A DNA stretch of 64,000 nucleotides, from positions 47,929 through 111,928 of the forward strand of contig NZ_BAAACY010000088.1 in NCBI RefSeq assembly GCF_039521925.1. Reading direction: 5' to 3'. This DNA is from Virgibacillus salarius. GTDB lineage: Bacteria; Bacillota; Bacilli; Bacillales; Amphibacillaceae. How positions within the stretch are numbered: position 1 is the first letter of the stretch; the number at the start of each line of letters is the position of its first letter. The position numbers and the translations under genes were made by a program. Under the pieces are notes generated by a model, which was given only the letters and a program-made list of their open reading frames with translations, was not told the origin of the DNA and did not search any database. Shown here piece after piece: positions 54,728 through 63,888 of this stretch.

Positions 54728-56443
54728 CTACCTATGAAAATCAAGTCCGGAATGTACAGCTTCCACATAATTCGCTCGAATAACGTAGTCTCCAAAATGC
54801 TCCCCATCGAGCCGTTCCCTTGCATACTGATTGAGAATAGGACGAAGTGTATCTAAAATCTCCTGCTCGCCTATATTTTCTCGATAGAGCTTACTTAATC
54901 GTTCCCCGGTAAAACTTCCACCAAGGTACATATTGTACTTACCTGGCGCCTTACCAATGAACGCAATTTCTGCTAGAGCTGGTCGCGAGCATCCATTGGG
55001 ACAGCCTGACATGCGTATAACCATTTCTTCTTCACGTAGTCCTGCTTCATCAAGAATCCCTTCTATCTTTTCAATTAATGAAGGAAGGTACCTTTCTGAT
55101 TCCGCCATTGCCAAAGCGCAAGTTGGTAACGCAACACAAGCCATCGAATTACGGCGTAACCCGCTAAATTGCCCACCATCTGTTAGTTTGTACGTTTTGA
55201 TAAGTTGATCGATCTGTTCTTTCTTTTGTTTCGTAACATTTGCAATGACTAGATTTTGATTAGGTGTTAAACGAAAATCACCCGTATGCACCTTTGCGAT
55301 TTCCCTCAGTCCTGTCCTTAATGGATAATCCTCTGTATCCTTTACACGGCCATTTTGAATAAATAATGTGAAGTGCCATTTGCCGTTTCCCTCCACCCAG
55401 CCATAGCTATCCCCATTATTTTCAAACTGATAATTTCTCGTTTCCTCCAATTCCCAGCCTAATCGTTCATGTAACGTTTGCTTTAGCCAATCAATACCTC
55501 TTGCATCGATCGTGTATTTAAATCTTGCATTCTTACGGTTGGATCGATTTCCATAGTCACGTTGAATTGTAACAATTTCCTCTGCTACAGCAATTACTTG
55601 ATCTGGTGTACAGAAGCCAATCACCCGCCCTAATTGCGGATACGTATCGGTATTTCCGTGCGTCATTCCCATACCGCCACCAACAGAAACATTAAACCCC
55701 ACCAGTTTACCTGCCTCTTGAATAGCAATAAAGCCAAGGTCTTGAGAGAATACATCAATATCATTTGATGGTGGTACAGCAATGCCAATCTTGAATTTTC
55801 TTGGCAAATACGTTGTTCCATAGATTGGTTCTATTTCCGTTTCATCTCGCGAATCAACTACTTTTTCTTTATCTAGCCAAATCTCATGATATGCTCCGGT
55901 TCTTGGTGAGAGGTGGTCACTAATTTTTTGTGCCCACGTTTGAACCTCTGCATGGACCGCCGATTGATATGAATTGGTATTGCACATTACATTTCGATTT
56001 ACATCACCACATGCTGCTAAAGTATCCATAAGTGTATGGTTAATCTCTTTTATCGTATTTTTCAAATTCCATTTCAAGATGCCATGTAATTGAAATGCTT
56101 GCCTTGTGGTTAGACGAATCGTTCCATTTGCATAATTGTCAGCAAGTTCATCCATCACCAGCCATTGCTTAGGGCTGGCAATTCCTCCTGGAACACGCAC
56201 TCGCAGCATAAATTGATAGGCAGGCTCTAATTTTTGACGTCTCCGTTCATCCCGTAGATCACGATCATCCTGTTGATAACTCCCGTGAAACTTCAGCACT
56301 TTATTATCATCATCCGAAATAGCTCCTGTTATTGGGTCTGCAAGTCCTTCCGTTATTGTACCTCGTAGAAATTTACTTTCTTTTTTAATTCGCTCCATAT
56401 CATCCAATGTGGTCTCATGTAGTGAGTCCTTTCCCTTTGCCAT
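54728..56443 (-). CDS. cysI: assimilatory sulfite reductase hemoprotein (beta subunit)
   Basis: Six-electron reduction of sulfite to sulfide using sirohaem and a [4Fe-4S] cluster. 571 aa. The four cluster cysteines are visible as CVALPTCALA (C-x5-C) and MSGCPNGCSRP (C-x3-C). Two ferredoxin-like halves with QFSGLRRNSMACVALPTCAL and GFNVSVGGGMGMTHGN. GGAGGGAG before the ATG. Takes electrons from CysJ next door. Confidence 0.97.
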   Translation of the reverse strand: MAKGKDSLHETTLDDMERIKKESKFLRGTITEGLADPITGAISDDDNKVLKFHGSYQQDDRDLRDERRRQKLEPAYQFMLRVRVPGGIASPKQWLVMDELADNYANGTIRLTTRQAFQLHGILKWNLKNTIKEINHTLMDTLAACGDVNRNVMCNTNSYQSAVHAEVQTWAQKISDHLSPRTGAYHEIWLDKEKVVDSRDETEIEPIYGTTYLPRKFKIGIAVPPSNDIDVFSQDLGFIAIQEAGKLVGFNVSVGGGMGMTHGNTDTYPQLGRVIGFCTPDQVIAVAEEIVTIQRDYGNRSNRKNARFKYTIDARGIDWLKQTLHERLGWELEETRNYQFENNGDSYGWVEGNGKWHFTLFIQNGRVKDTEDYPLRTGLREIAKVHTGDFRLTPNQNLVIANVTKQKKEQIDQLIKTYKLTDGGQFSGLRRNSMACVALPTCALAMAESERYLPSLIEKIEGILDEAGLREEEMVIRMSGCPNGCSRPALAEIAFIGKAPGKYNMYLGGSFTGERLSKLYRENIGEQEILDTLRPILNQYARERLDGEHFGDYVIRANYVEAVHSGLDFHR

Positions 56444-56533
56444 TCGTTAAACTCCCTCCATTCCTTAATCTTCACGTGTAATAGCACCAAGCATGTATCC
56501 TAAATAACCTGCCTATTTAACCAACAAGAGCCA

Positions 56534-58366
56534 TTAATACACATCTCGCTGGTAGCGTTTCTCCTGACGCATTTGCTGCAAATACGATTCAGCCTCCTCC
56601 GCAGTCATGTCTCCCTCCTGCCTTAAAATCGTAAGTATTGTTTGCTGGACGTCTTTTGCCATATGCTTTTCGTCTCCACACACGTAAACAGCAGCGCCTG
56701 CTTTTAACCATTCATAAAAATCCTTACTTTTTTCAAGCATCTTGTGTTGTACATATACTTTTTGATCGGTATCCCGTGAGAATGCCACATCCATTCTCGA
56801 TAGCACACCAGATTTTAACCACTTTTGCCAATCCACTTGATAAAGGAAATCACAGGAGAAATGCTGTTCTCCAAAGAAGAGCCATGTTTGTTGCTCCGCT
56901 TCGGTTTCCTCTAGTTCCTCCAGATAAGAGCGAAATGGTGCAACCCCGGTACCAGGACCAATCATAATCACCCTCGTTTCCGGGTCATCAGGAAATTGAA
57001 AATTAGCGTTTTGTTGGATATACACTGGCAATTTCTCACCGACTTCCACTCGTGTGGCTACTTGACTGGAGCAGACGCCCGCACGTTCACGCCCATGAGC
57101 AAAATAATTTACCGTACCAACAGTTAGATGAACTTCATCAGGGTTGGCTTCATAGCTGCTGGCAATGGAATAAAGACGAGCAGGTAGCTTCCGTAATATG
57201 CTGACAAAATCCTCAGCCAGCAGCTTCTTAGGCGGAAAATCGGTTACTAAATCTAGAACATCCCTTCCCTCAAGATACGACTTTAAATTTTCCTTATTGC
57301 TTGCTGTTAATAGATCGGTTAATGCTTCATTAGCAAATAATGTAGCTGCCTTTTCTACTAGTGGCTTCGTTAAAACCGTAATCTCAAAATGGGAAAGTAA
57401 AGCTTCTCGTAATGACCTAATTTCCCCCTGTTTATTCACAGATACAGTTTGTTCTGCATCCCAATTCATCGCCTTCATAAGTTGATCGACTAATACGGGG
57501 TCATTTTTCGGAAATATCCCTAAGCTATCTCCTGGTTTGAAGGTAAAGCCAGACCCATCAATGGACAATTCTAGATGGCGGGTTTGCTTATTGGAACCGC
57601 GACCACTTAAATTAATATTCTCCACAACCTCGGCCATAAATGGATTTGTTCTTGAAAAACCAGGTTGTTCGGAAACGAACGTGCCTGCCGTTTGTTGACC
57701 TGCTAGAACGGTATTGTCAACAACTTCAGATGACTGCTTTAAAACCCCGAGTACTCCCGTCATCCACTCAGACGCTTGCTCATCAAAATCCAAATCACAA
57801 TCTACTCGGTCATATAGCCTCTCTCCACCTAATTCTTCTAGGCGTTTATCAAAGTCTTTTCCTGTTTGACAGAAAAATTCATACGACTCATCACCGAGCG
57901 CTAGCACTGCGAAACGCAAATGATCCAATTTAGGTGCTTTTCTGCTGTGAAGAAATTCATAGAAAGAGATCGCATTATCCGGTGGATCACCTTCTCCATG
58001 GGTTGCCGTTATAATTAATACATCCTCTGTCTTCTTTAATTTCTTTGGCTTAAAGTCATCAAGCGCGGAGCAAGTTACCAAAAAATTCGCTGCGTCTAGC
58101 TTTTCAGCCATCGATTCTGCTAATGAGCGGGCAGTCCCTGTCTCCGATCCATATAATACGGTTACTTCTCTCGGATCTGTGCCAGCATTCGTTGCTTGAC
58201 TGACGGCTTGGGGGTCTGGATTACCAGATTGGACTTCTTTTGATATAAAAGCTGAAAGGTAACCACTTAGCCAAACCTTTTGATGATCCGTTAAAGTAGG
58301 TAACAGGAGATTTAATTGTTCTATTTGTTCGTGATTAAAAGGGCTATTTGTTACATTCAACGACAA
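56534..58366 (-). CDS. cysJ: sulfite reductase (NADPH) flavoprotein (alpha subunit)
   Basis: Carries electrons from NADPH via FAD and FMN to CysI. 610 aa: flavodoxin domain (about 70-205, VLYGSETGTARSLA), FAD-binding domain (about 230-450, ARLYSIASSYEA), NADP-binding domain (about 460-600, IGPGTGVAPFRSYL) and the C-terminal aromatic YQRDVY. I chose the TTG at 58366: AGGTGG is six bases upstream, and the resulting N-terminus aligns with that of B. subtilis CysJ (V-x-NSPFN). Confidence 0.95.
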   Translation of the reverse strand: MSLNVTNSPFNHEQIEQLNLLLPTLTDHQKVWLSGYLSAFISKEVQSGNPDPQAVSQATNAGTDPREVTVLYGSETGTARSLAESMAEKLDAANFLVTCSALDDFKPKKLKKTEDVLIITATHGEGDPPDNAISFYEFLHSRKAPKLDHLRFAVLALGDESYEFFCQTGKDFDKRLEELGGERLYDRVDCDLDFDEQASEWMTGVLGVLKQSSEVVDNTVLAGQQTAGTFVSEQPGFSRTNPFMAEVVENINLSGRGSNKQTRHLELSIDGSGFTFKPGDSLGIFPKNDPVLVDQLMKAMNWDAEQTVSVNKQGEIRSLREALLSHFEITVLTKPLVEKAATLFANEALTDLLTASNKENLKSYLEGRDVLDLVTDFPPKKLLAEDFVSILRKLPARLYSIASSYEANPDEVHLTVGTVNYFAHGRERAGVCSSQVATRVEVGEKLPVYIQQNANFQFPDDPETRVIMIGPGTGVAPFRSYLEELEETEAEQQTWLFFGEQHFSCDFLYQVDWQKWLKSGVLSRMDVAFSRDTDQKVYVQHKMLEKSKDFYEWLKAGAAVYVCGDEKHMAKDVQQTILTILRQEGDMTAEEAESYLQQMRQEKRYQRDVY

Positions 58367-58478
58367 CACGTTCCACCTCACTATTAAGTTCTTTTTTATA
58401 CCTATACAATCAAATACTTAGTATACCAATTAATTTACTAGGAATTAAACGAAATAAAAAAGATGAATACTCAGATCA

Positions 58479-59216
58479 TCACGATTCGCTTTTATTAACC
58501 GTGGTGTGCAAGCCACATTCCGTTTTCGTTTGCCCCGTCCATCTACCTGCACGTAAATCATCAGAGTCGGCTACTTGGGAGGTACAAGGAATACACCCAA
58601 TACTTGGATAATTTCTATCATGCAGTTCATTATAGGGCAATTGTTGTTTTTGAATATAATTCCATACATCGTCCCAAGTCCAATAAATTAACGGACATAT
58701 TTTAATGCTTTTAAATCGTTCATCCCTATTCACAAAGTCTGTTTTACTACGACTTGGTGACTGCTCTCTACGAAGTCCAGATATCCAAGCAGGTACCTTA
58801 TCTAGTTCTTCTTCAAGAGGCTTGATCTTACGAATGAAACAACATTGATCTGGCTGTCGCTTCCACAAGGCTGAGCCATGCTTTGCTGCCTGTTCTTCCA
58901 CTGTCAAATCAGGCTGCTTTAAGCGAATCCGCAAATCAGGGTACCTTTTTTTCACTTCATCGATGAGATCATACGTTTCTTGAAAATGTAACCCTGTGTC
59001 TAGAAAGACAATCTCTGCATCGGATTTCTCCTTTGCTATTAAATCAATTAGCACCATACCTTCTGCGCCAAAGCTACATGCATAAACGATGGAATCCCCA
59101 TATTGCTCATATGCCCAACTTAAAATGGTAGAGGCTCCTTTCGTTTCATCCTCAGGGAGAAAATCTTTAAAAGGATCAACAGTAAAATCTTGATATGACA
59201 GCATATGACTTGTCAC
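58479..59216 (-). CDS. cysH: APS/PAPS reductase
   Basis: Thioredoxin-dependent reduction of (P)APS to sulfite; first gene of the operon. 245 aa with SFGAEGMVLIDL, the two cysteine pairs QCCFIRK and GCIPCTS that hold a [4Fe-4S] cluster (the APS-reductase type, able to use APS and often PAPS), and the catalytic Cys in the C-terminal ECGLH. GTG 59216 has GGAGGG seven bases upstream. Controlled by the SAM riboswitch 100 bases upstream. Confidence 0.95.
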   Translation of the reverse strand: MTSHMLSYQDFTVDPFKDFLPEDETKGASTILSWAYEQYGDSIVYACSFGAEGMVLIDLIAKEKSDAEIVFLDTGLHFQETYDLIDEVKKRYPDLRIRLKQPDLTVEEQAAKHGSALWKRQPDQCCFIRKIKPLEEELDKVPAWISGLRREQSPSRSKTDFVNRDERFKSIKICPLIYWTWDDVWNYIQKQQLPYNELHDRNYPSIGCIPCTSQVADSDDLRAGRWTGQTKTECGLHTTVNKSES

Positions 59217-59315
59217 GCATTATCCCTCCTACGTTATTCTTAAAAATAAAGGCGTAAGGTCTAGGCAAACAAATGTACTGGAAATAGGCAGTGAGGCAAA
59301 CATAAACATGCTATG

Positions 59316-59348
59316 AAAAACTCTTCCTATCCATGTGATAAGAAGAGT
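59316..59348 (-). terminator. riboswitch-controlled terminator before cysH
   Basis: On the minus strand ACTCTTCTTATC, a five-base loop, GATAGGAAGAGT, then TTTT. Its left arm can also pair with GATAAGAAGAGT at the 3' end of the aptamer (59379-59368), the antiterminator; SAM binding keeps that strand in P1 and frees the terminator. Confidence 0.88.
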
Positions 59349-59373
59349 AATTTGTACGGTATCTTGCACTCTT

Positions 59374-59472
59374 CTTATCTATCAGACCATTGTCTGTAGG
59401 AATTGGCACAGTGTTAGAATAACCTGCTGCCGAAGCTTCAAAGGGCCTTTTCCCTCCACCTCTCTTGATAAG
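59374..59472 (-). ncRNA. SAM-I (S-box) riboswitch of the cys operon
   Basis: The aptamer reads, on the minus strand, CTTATC (P1), AGAGAGGTGGAGGGA, GGCCC, TGAAGCTTCGGCAGC, GTGCCAATTCC, a P4 of CAGAC/GTCTG and closes with GATAAG, the P1 partner. All conserved S-box joints are present. When SAM is high the terminator downstream forms and sulfate assimilation is shut off. Confidence 0.93.
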
Positions 59473-59501
59473 AATTAAAATCTATGACTGTATTGTTTGA
59501 T

Positions 59502-59530
59502 ATATTAAATGGTTTTCCAGAAAAAGTCAA
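59502..59530 (-). promoter_or_regulatory. promoter of the cys operon
   Basis: TTGACT (59530-59525), a 17-base spacer and TAATAT (59507-59502), placing the start about 20 bases before the aptamer. Confidence 0.75.
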
Positions 59531-59679
59531 TGCCTTTTTCCAAAACATGAGAATAGTTTGATATTCATGTTATATACAAAAAACAAGCCAGATGTGACAA
59601 TAAATTTTTTTAGATCATGAAAAGAATCACCTAAATGTGAACGTACTATTCTCCCAAAAGCATGTGTATTCTAATATGC

Positions 59680-59994
59680 TTATGATAATGCTTTTAACCC
59701 GGTAACTCCAATAATAATCGCAATCAAACTAGCAATTCGATACTTATTCGTAGATTCACCAAAGAAAATCATGTTCATCAATACCGCACCGGCCGTTCCA
59801 ATGCCAATAAACACAGAATATGCCACACTTACAAGTAAATACGAGAAGGATGCATATAAAAAGATGAATGAACCACCTAATCCACCAATATAAAGCAGTC
59901 CATTTCGTATAGTCTTCTGTTGACTATAGAGACGTAAACCTAAGACACCTAACATTTCAAATACAGATGCACTCGCAATAAATAACCAACCCAT
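59680..59994 (-). CDS. SMR family exporter, second subunit (YvdR/YkkD-like)
   Basis: 104-aa small multidrug-resistance protein with four helices and the key Glu13 (SASVFEMLGVLGLR). Works as one half of a heterodimer with the protein upstream, with which it shares one base (TAATG). Paired SMR proteins export guanidinium or quaternary amines; the substrate here cannot be told. It is the YvdR-like member of a YvdT-YvdS-YvdR set. Confidence 0.9.
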   Translation of the reverse strand: MGWLFIASASVFEMLGVLGLRLYSQQKTIRNGLLYIGGLGGSFIFLYASFSYLLVSVAYSVFIGIGTAGAVLMNMIFFGESTNKYRIASLIAIIIGVTGLKALS

Positions 59995-60344
59995 TAGGAT
60001 TGAACCCCCTTTGTCGCTTCAGACTGTTCCGGTTGATCAGAAAGTTTTAAGCCAATAACCCCTAGAACTAGAATCAACATAAAGAACATTTTTCCTACAT
60101 TTAAACTTCCACCAAACAAGTAAATATCCATGATGGCTGTACCTACTGTTCCCGCAGCAGCAAATATCGCATATACGGTACCTGTTGGTAGATTTTCACA
60201 AGCTTTAGACAGGAAATGGAGATCTAAAAGGATAGCTCCTATGATTAGGACCCAATGCCACCAAGCGTTAGCGGTATTAAATCCATAGATCCAGATCAAT
60301 TCAAAAACACTCGTTAATACAACATATATCCATGATTTATTCAT
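59994..60344 (-). CDS. SMR family exporter, first subunit (YvdS/YkkC-like)
   Basis: 116-aa four-helix SMR protein with Glu14 (TSVFELIWIYGFN) and GTVYAIFAAAGTVGTA, the SMR signature. A short charged C-terminal tail is absent from the partner. Partner of the 59680 gene, translated first. A TATAAT box (60390-60385) overlaps the operator upstream; the -35 region falls inside a repeat. Confidence 0.9.
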   Translation of the reverse strand: MNKSWIYVVLTSVFELIWIYGFNTANAWWHWVLIIGAILLDLHFLSKACENLPTGTVYAIFAAAGTVGTAIMDIYLFGGSLNVGKMFFMLILVLGVIGLKLSDQPEQSEATKGVQS

Positions 60345-60368
60345 TTCTGTATTTCATCCTTTACCACA

Positions 60369-60385
60369 TGACTGACTTTCAGTCA
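60369..60385. promoter_or_regulatory. TGACTGA-CTT-TCAGTCA operator before the SMR genes
   Basis: Palindrome with perfect seven-base arms, overlapping the -10 box. The identical 17-mer occurs at 61333-61349 before the TetR gene. Confidence 0.75.
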
Positions 60386-60393
60386 TTATATTT

Positions 60394-60697
60394 TTAGAAA
60401 ACCGGAGCAAAATTCGCTCAGTCCTTATCACTAAATGCTCAGATTTACGCTTCCTCTAGTAGCTATTATGGAATAATAGCTATTGCTTGACCACCACTCC
60501 GGCTGCCCACTTCCCTTTCCGTGGGGTTTGTCCTTCAGCTAACTTTGCAACGTGTTCTTCTTTGCAAAGTTAGTTGAAGCCGTGCCCGCGGAAAGCGAAG
60601 TAATTCGTAGGGGCATTGCCAATATACATCAAACATTTCAAAATAACTACTTGGCTTAACGCAGTCATTGCACTGATTTTATACTTTCTTAACTTAT
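60394..60697 (+). repeat. dispersed 300-bp repeat, short copy
   Basis: Matches 27904-28060 and 28323-28476 nearly base for base. Holds a perfect 12-bp hairpin (CTAACTTTGCAA / TTGCAAAGTTAG) around 60538-60573 and a TAGCTATTATGGAATAATAGCTA palindrome-like stretch near 60460. No coding frame. It separates the SMR pair from tetR. Confidence 0.85.
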
Positions 60698-60727
60698 AAT
60701 AAAAAACTTGGATTACACCAAGTCCAA

Positions 60728-61300
60728 TTACTTACATAATGCATGTAATGCAAATTCTAAGACTTCTCGTTGTTTTTGTTTAGCAGACTCCTCGTCTTGT
60801 TGGTCATACAGATAGGATTGTTCAGCGGCCGATTCAATTAGGCCAATTAGTAATTTAGCTGTTCCGTTAATATCAATCGAATCTCGTAATTTACTAGCAG
60901 CCTTTGGTTGCTCAAGAAATTCTTGCATCCAGGCATAATAAGGCTCATAGATTTTTTCCCACTCACTCAAATAGTCACTTGAGGCTAATCCAGCAAAAAT
61001 CAGCGCAAATATTTCCCGATATTCCTTTGTCAGGTCAAATATAATGGAGACGACTTGACCTAATTGATCCGTAAATGCCGTTTCTCGATTTACTTTTCGC
61101 TCCATTTCTTCTACGATTCGTTCTACCATCACTTCAGCAATTGAAGGCATAACTGCAAGTTTCGAGGGAAAATATAAATAAAAGGTTCCTTGTGCGATGC
61201 CTGCGCCTTTTACAATGTCGGAAACCTTTGTTTTTTCTATCCCTTTTTCACGAAACACATGAATAGCAGACTTCGTAATTTTTTCCTTTTTATTATCCAT
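60728..61300 (-). CDS. TetR family repressor of the SMR pair (YvdT-like)
   Basis: 190-aa TetR regulator: HTH KTKVSDIVKGAGIAQGTFYL (about residues 24-43) and a C-terminal ligand domain. The same 17-bp palindrome stands before it and before the SMR genes, which supports control of both by this protein. In B. subtilis yvdT-yvdS-yvdR form one operon; here a repeat has come between regulator and exporter. Confidence 0.9.
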   Translation of the reverse strand: MDNKKEKITKSAIHVFREKGIEKTKVSDIVKGAGIAQGTFYLYFPSKLAVMPSIAEVMVERIVEEMERKVNRETAFTDQLGQVVSIIFDLTKEYREIFALIFAGLASSDYLSEWEKIYEPYYAWMQEFLEQPKAASKLRDSIDINGTAKLLIGLIESAAEQSYLYDQQDEESAKQKQREVLEFALHALCK

Positions 61301-61332
61301 ATCACCGCCCCTTTCATAGTATTCATTTCTCT

Positions 61333-61349
61333 TGACTGACTTTCAGTCA
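61333..61349. promoter_or_regulatory. TGACTGA-CTT-TCAGTCA operator before tetR
   Basis: Identical to the palindrome at 60369. On the minus strand it directly follows a TATAAA -10 box. Confidence 0.75.
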
Positions 61350-61428
61350 TTTTATAGGATAAATTCCTTCCTGTCAAGCATCTCTCTTGTTTCTTCAAAA
61401 ACTTGACGGAAGGAATCGTTTTACTATC

Positions 61429-62838
61429 CTATTTCGTCCAACCTAAATCCTCATTTTTCCATTGTAGCATTCCGCCTCGTATATTAATTACTTCAAAGCC
61501 TTCATTTAATAATATACTTGCGGCTATCGCAGAACGCTTTCCAGAGGCACAGTGAACAGCTATCGGCTTACTTGTGGACAGCTCTTTGACTCGCTCCTTT
61601 ACATGTGGCAGCGAAGCATGTATTGCTTCTGGAATGCGTGCTTCCTCCCATTCATCTTGATAACGCACATCCAAAATTTGCACTTCATTCTTTTGAAACC
61701 TTCGTTCAATCTCTGTTGGTGATTGATTTTGGTACGAACGTAGACTGGATGCCGTTTGAATTAACGATGTAGAGAAAAACCCCCTAAGCTTATCCATACC
61801 AATGCTTATAACGATTTCTCTTAATTCATCAAAGCGATATGGCTCAGCTATGAAATAGATGTTGGACTCATAATCAACGAGCTTACCTATCCAATCAGCA
61901 AATAACCCGGGATATGGAAGGTTTATTGTTCCTGGAAGACTAGCATTAGCATAATCGATAGCATTTCGAGTATCAATGACTATATTTTTCTTGTCTTTTG
62001 CTAATTCTGCGATACAGTCTCCCTGTAATTGAAATTCTACACCGGCAGGCACATTGGCTAACGGTGTCATTCCCCTTTTGTTTATTGCTTTCATCTTGGC
62101 AAAATAAGCGGGTGGTTCTGGTTGGCCATGAAGCAAAAAGTCCACAAAGGGCTGCTCCTCTGTAAACTGAAATGCCGGATTATACATTCGCTCGTATCCT
62201 ACTGTACTAGTAGGTATGGAGCCAAGACCTTTACCACATGCACTTCCAGCTCCATGACCTGGCCAAATCTGTATATAATCAGCATATTGTTTGAACCTTT
62301 GTAGCGACTTAAACAGCTGCCGAGCTCCTTTATCAGCAGAGTCTTTCACACCTAACGCCTTTTCAAGAAGATCTGGGCGACCTACATTTCCTACAAAAAC
62401 AAAGTCACCCGTAAATATCCCCATTGGCAAATTGGCTGTCGCCTTATCTGTTAGCTCATATGCCATGTGTTCTGGTGTATGACCAGGAGTATGTATTGCT
62501 TTGAGTTGGACATTACCGATGGTTATAATGTCTTGGTCTCGTAATCCTTGAACGGTTAAACAATCATCCCAATCATACCCTCCATTGTTCGGTCCTTCCG
62601 TCGAATAAAAAATCGTCGCTCCCGTACGCCGAGATAGTTCTGTGACACCAGATACAAAATCAGCATGAATATGTGTCTCCACCGCTGCGGAAATATGAAA
62701 CCCCTGCTCATTAGCAAGATGGATATATGCATCGATATTCCTTGCTGGATCAATAATGGCAGCTTCTCCAGTTGACTGGCAGGCTACCATATAAGAAGCT
62801 TGCGCTAAGGAAGAATCATAAAAGTATTTTAAATACAT
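61429..62838 (-). CDS. CstB-like persulfide dioxygenase-rhodanese
   Basis: 469-aa cytoplasmic enzyme with an N-terminal metallo-beta-lactamase domain (THIHADFVSG; GHTPEHMA; GDFVFVGNVGRPDL; about 1-255), a rhodanese-like middle domain without the catalytic Cys (DTRNAIDYANASLPG; about 270-350) and a C-terminal rhodanese with Cys in AVHCASGKRSAIA. This MBL-Rhod-Rhod order is that of CstB, which oxidises low-molecular-weight persulfide to thiosulfate. No CstR or CstA partner is next to it. It lies near the sulfide-producing cys operon and may protect from excess sulfide. Confidence 0.88.
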   Translation of the reverse strand: MYLKYFYDSSLAQASYMVACQSTGEAAIIDPARNIDAYIHLANEQGFHISAAVETHIHADFVSGVTELSRRTGATIFYSTEGPNNGGYDWDDCLTVQGLRDQDIITIGNVQLKAIHTPGHTPEHMAYELTDKATANLPMGIFTGDFVFVGNVGRPDLLEKALGVKDSADKGARQLFKSLQRFKQYADYIQIWPGHGAGSACGKGLGSIPTSTVGYERMYNPAFQFTEEQPFVDFLLHGQPEPPAYFAKMKAINKRGMTPLANVPAGVEFQLQGDCIAELAKDKKNIVIDTRNAIDYANASLPGTINLPYPGLFADWIGKLVDYESNIYFIAEPYRFDELREIVISIGMDKLRGFFSTSLIQTASSLRSYQNQSPTEIERRFQKNEVQILDVRYQDEWEEARIPEAIHASLPHVKERVKELSTSKPIAVHCASGKRSAIAASILLNEGFEVINIRGGMLQWKNEDLGWTK

Positions 62839-62926
62839 CTATCTAATAACCTCCTTCTATTCCATACATTTCTAACAAACGAACTATTAGGAGATTCCCC
62901 GACTAAGGAGAGCCGGGGAACTTTTT

Positions 62927-63589
62927 CTACTTCATTTCTTTCTGACAATAATACCAATCAACGCAATCATAGTCCTGATCATTCATTCGTTCATTTGCTT
63001 CCTGCTTTGTTTGTGGTGGTTTGACAAGGGCCTTGTCACCTGATTGCCAATTAGCTGGAGTCGATACACCATATTCATCCGTTGTTCGCAATGCTTCTAC
63101 AAGGCGAACAATCTCATTCATATTCCGTCCAGTTGTAAGTGGATAATAAATGAGTGCGCGAATCGTCTGCTTCTCATCTATGACAAAAACAGCTCGTGAA
63201 GTTTCTGTGCCCGTAGATTCTGGCATAATCATACCGTACTTCGTCGCTACTTTTTGATCTAGATCAGCAATGATAGGAAATTCTATGGTCGTCTGAAAGT
63301 TCGCTTCTATATTCCGCAGCCAGGCAATATGCGAACTAACACTATCAACACTTAAACCAATCAATTCCGTATCCAGTGCACGTAATTGTTGATATACCTC
63401 CTGAAAGGCAACAAATTCAGACGTACAAACTGGTGTGAAATCAGATGGATGGGAAAACAATACAACCCATTTCCCTTGATAGTCACGAAGGGAGATATCT
63501 CCCTGTGTCGTTTTAGCCTGAAAATCAGGTGCCTGCTCCCCAATTCGTGGTAATCCATTTACTTCCACGTAGTGTTCCTGTTGTTCCAT
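62927..63589 (-). CDS. Prx6-type peroxiredoxin
   Basis: 220-aa peroxidase with the peroxidatic motif PSDFTPVCTSEF (Cys near residue 50) and the long C-terminal dimer part of the Prx6 group, ending in YDCVDWYYCQKEMK with two more Cys that may resolve the sulfenate. ATG 63589 with AAAGAAAGGGG upstream is chosen; the extra 32 N-terminal codons have no site. It precedes the CstB-like gene by about 90 bases on the same strand, so the two may be co-transcribed. Confidence 0.92.
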   Translation of the reverse strand: MEQQEHYVEVNGLPRIGEQAPDFQAKTTQGDISLRDYQGKWVVLFSHPSDFTPVCTSEFVAFQEVYQQLRALDTELIGLSVDSVSSHIAWLRNIEANFQTTIEFPIIADLDQKVATKYGMIMPESTGTETSRAVFVIDEKQTIRALIYYPLTTGRNMNEIVRLVEALRTTDEYGVSTPANWQSGDKALVKPPQTKQEANERMNDQDYDCVDWYYCQKEMK

Positions 63590-63749
63590 GTTTGAATCCC
63601 CTTTCTTTTTACTTCTAGTTCTGCTAGTCTTTACCTTTATATTACGTGGACTAAACATGCATGTTAAAAAAATCTGAATTGTCATGGAATGTTAACAATT
63701 TAGCGTGCTTGTAAATAATTGTTTAGTGAGAGAAAAAGCAACGAAACTA

Positions 63750-63790
63750 CGATCGAATAGTTAGCGGGAATTCGCTAGGCGGTTCGATCG
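63750..63790. repeat. nested inverted repeat
   Basis: Outer arms CGATCGAA (63750-63757) and TTCGATCG (63783-63790), inner arms TAGCG (63762-63766) and CGCTA (63773-63777). It lies 65 bases before the peroxiredoxin start region. No T run. Could be an operator or a repeat; no second copy in the window. Confidence 0.45.
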
Positions 63791-63888
63791 TTCGTCCGGG
63801 ATAACAGACAACTAACCCTTGAGTACTTGACAGACGCCGATGTGTGATACGTACCATTCTATGGCTAGAAACCCGGGCACTGCCAAGA

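Noticed and set aside
58366..58381. AGGTGGAAC near the cysJ start, resembling a T-box core
   Set aside because: No T-box stem I or terminator around it; it is the ribosome binding site of cysJ.
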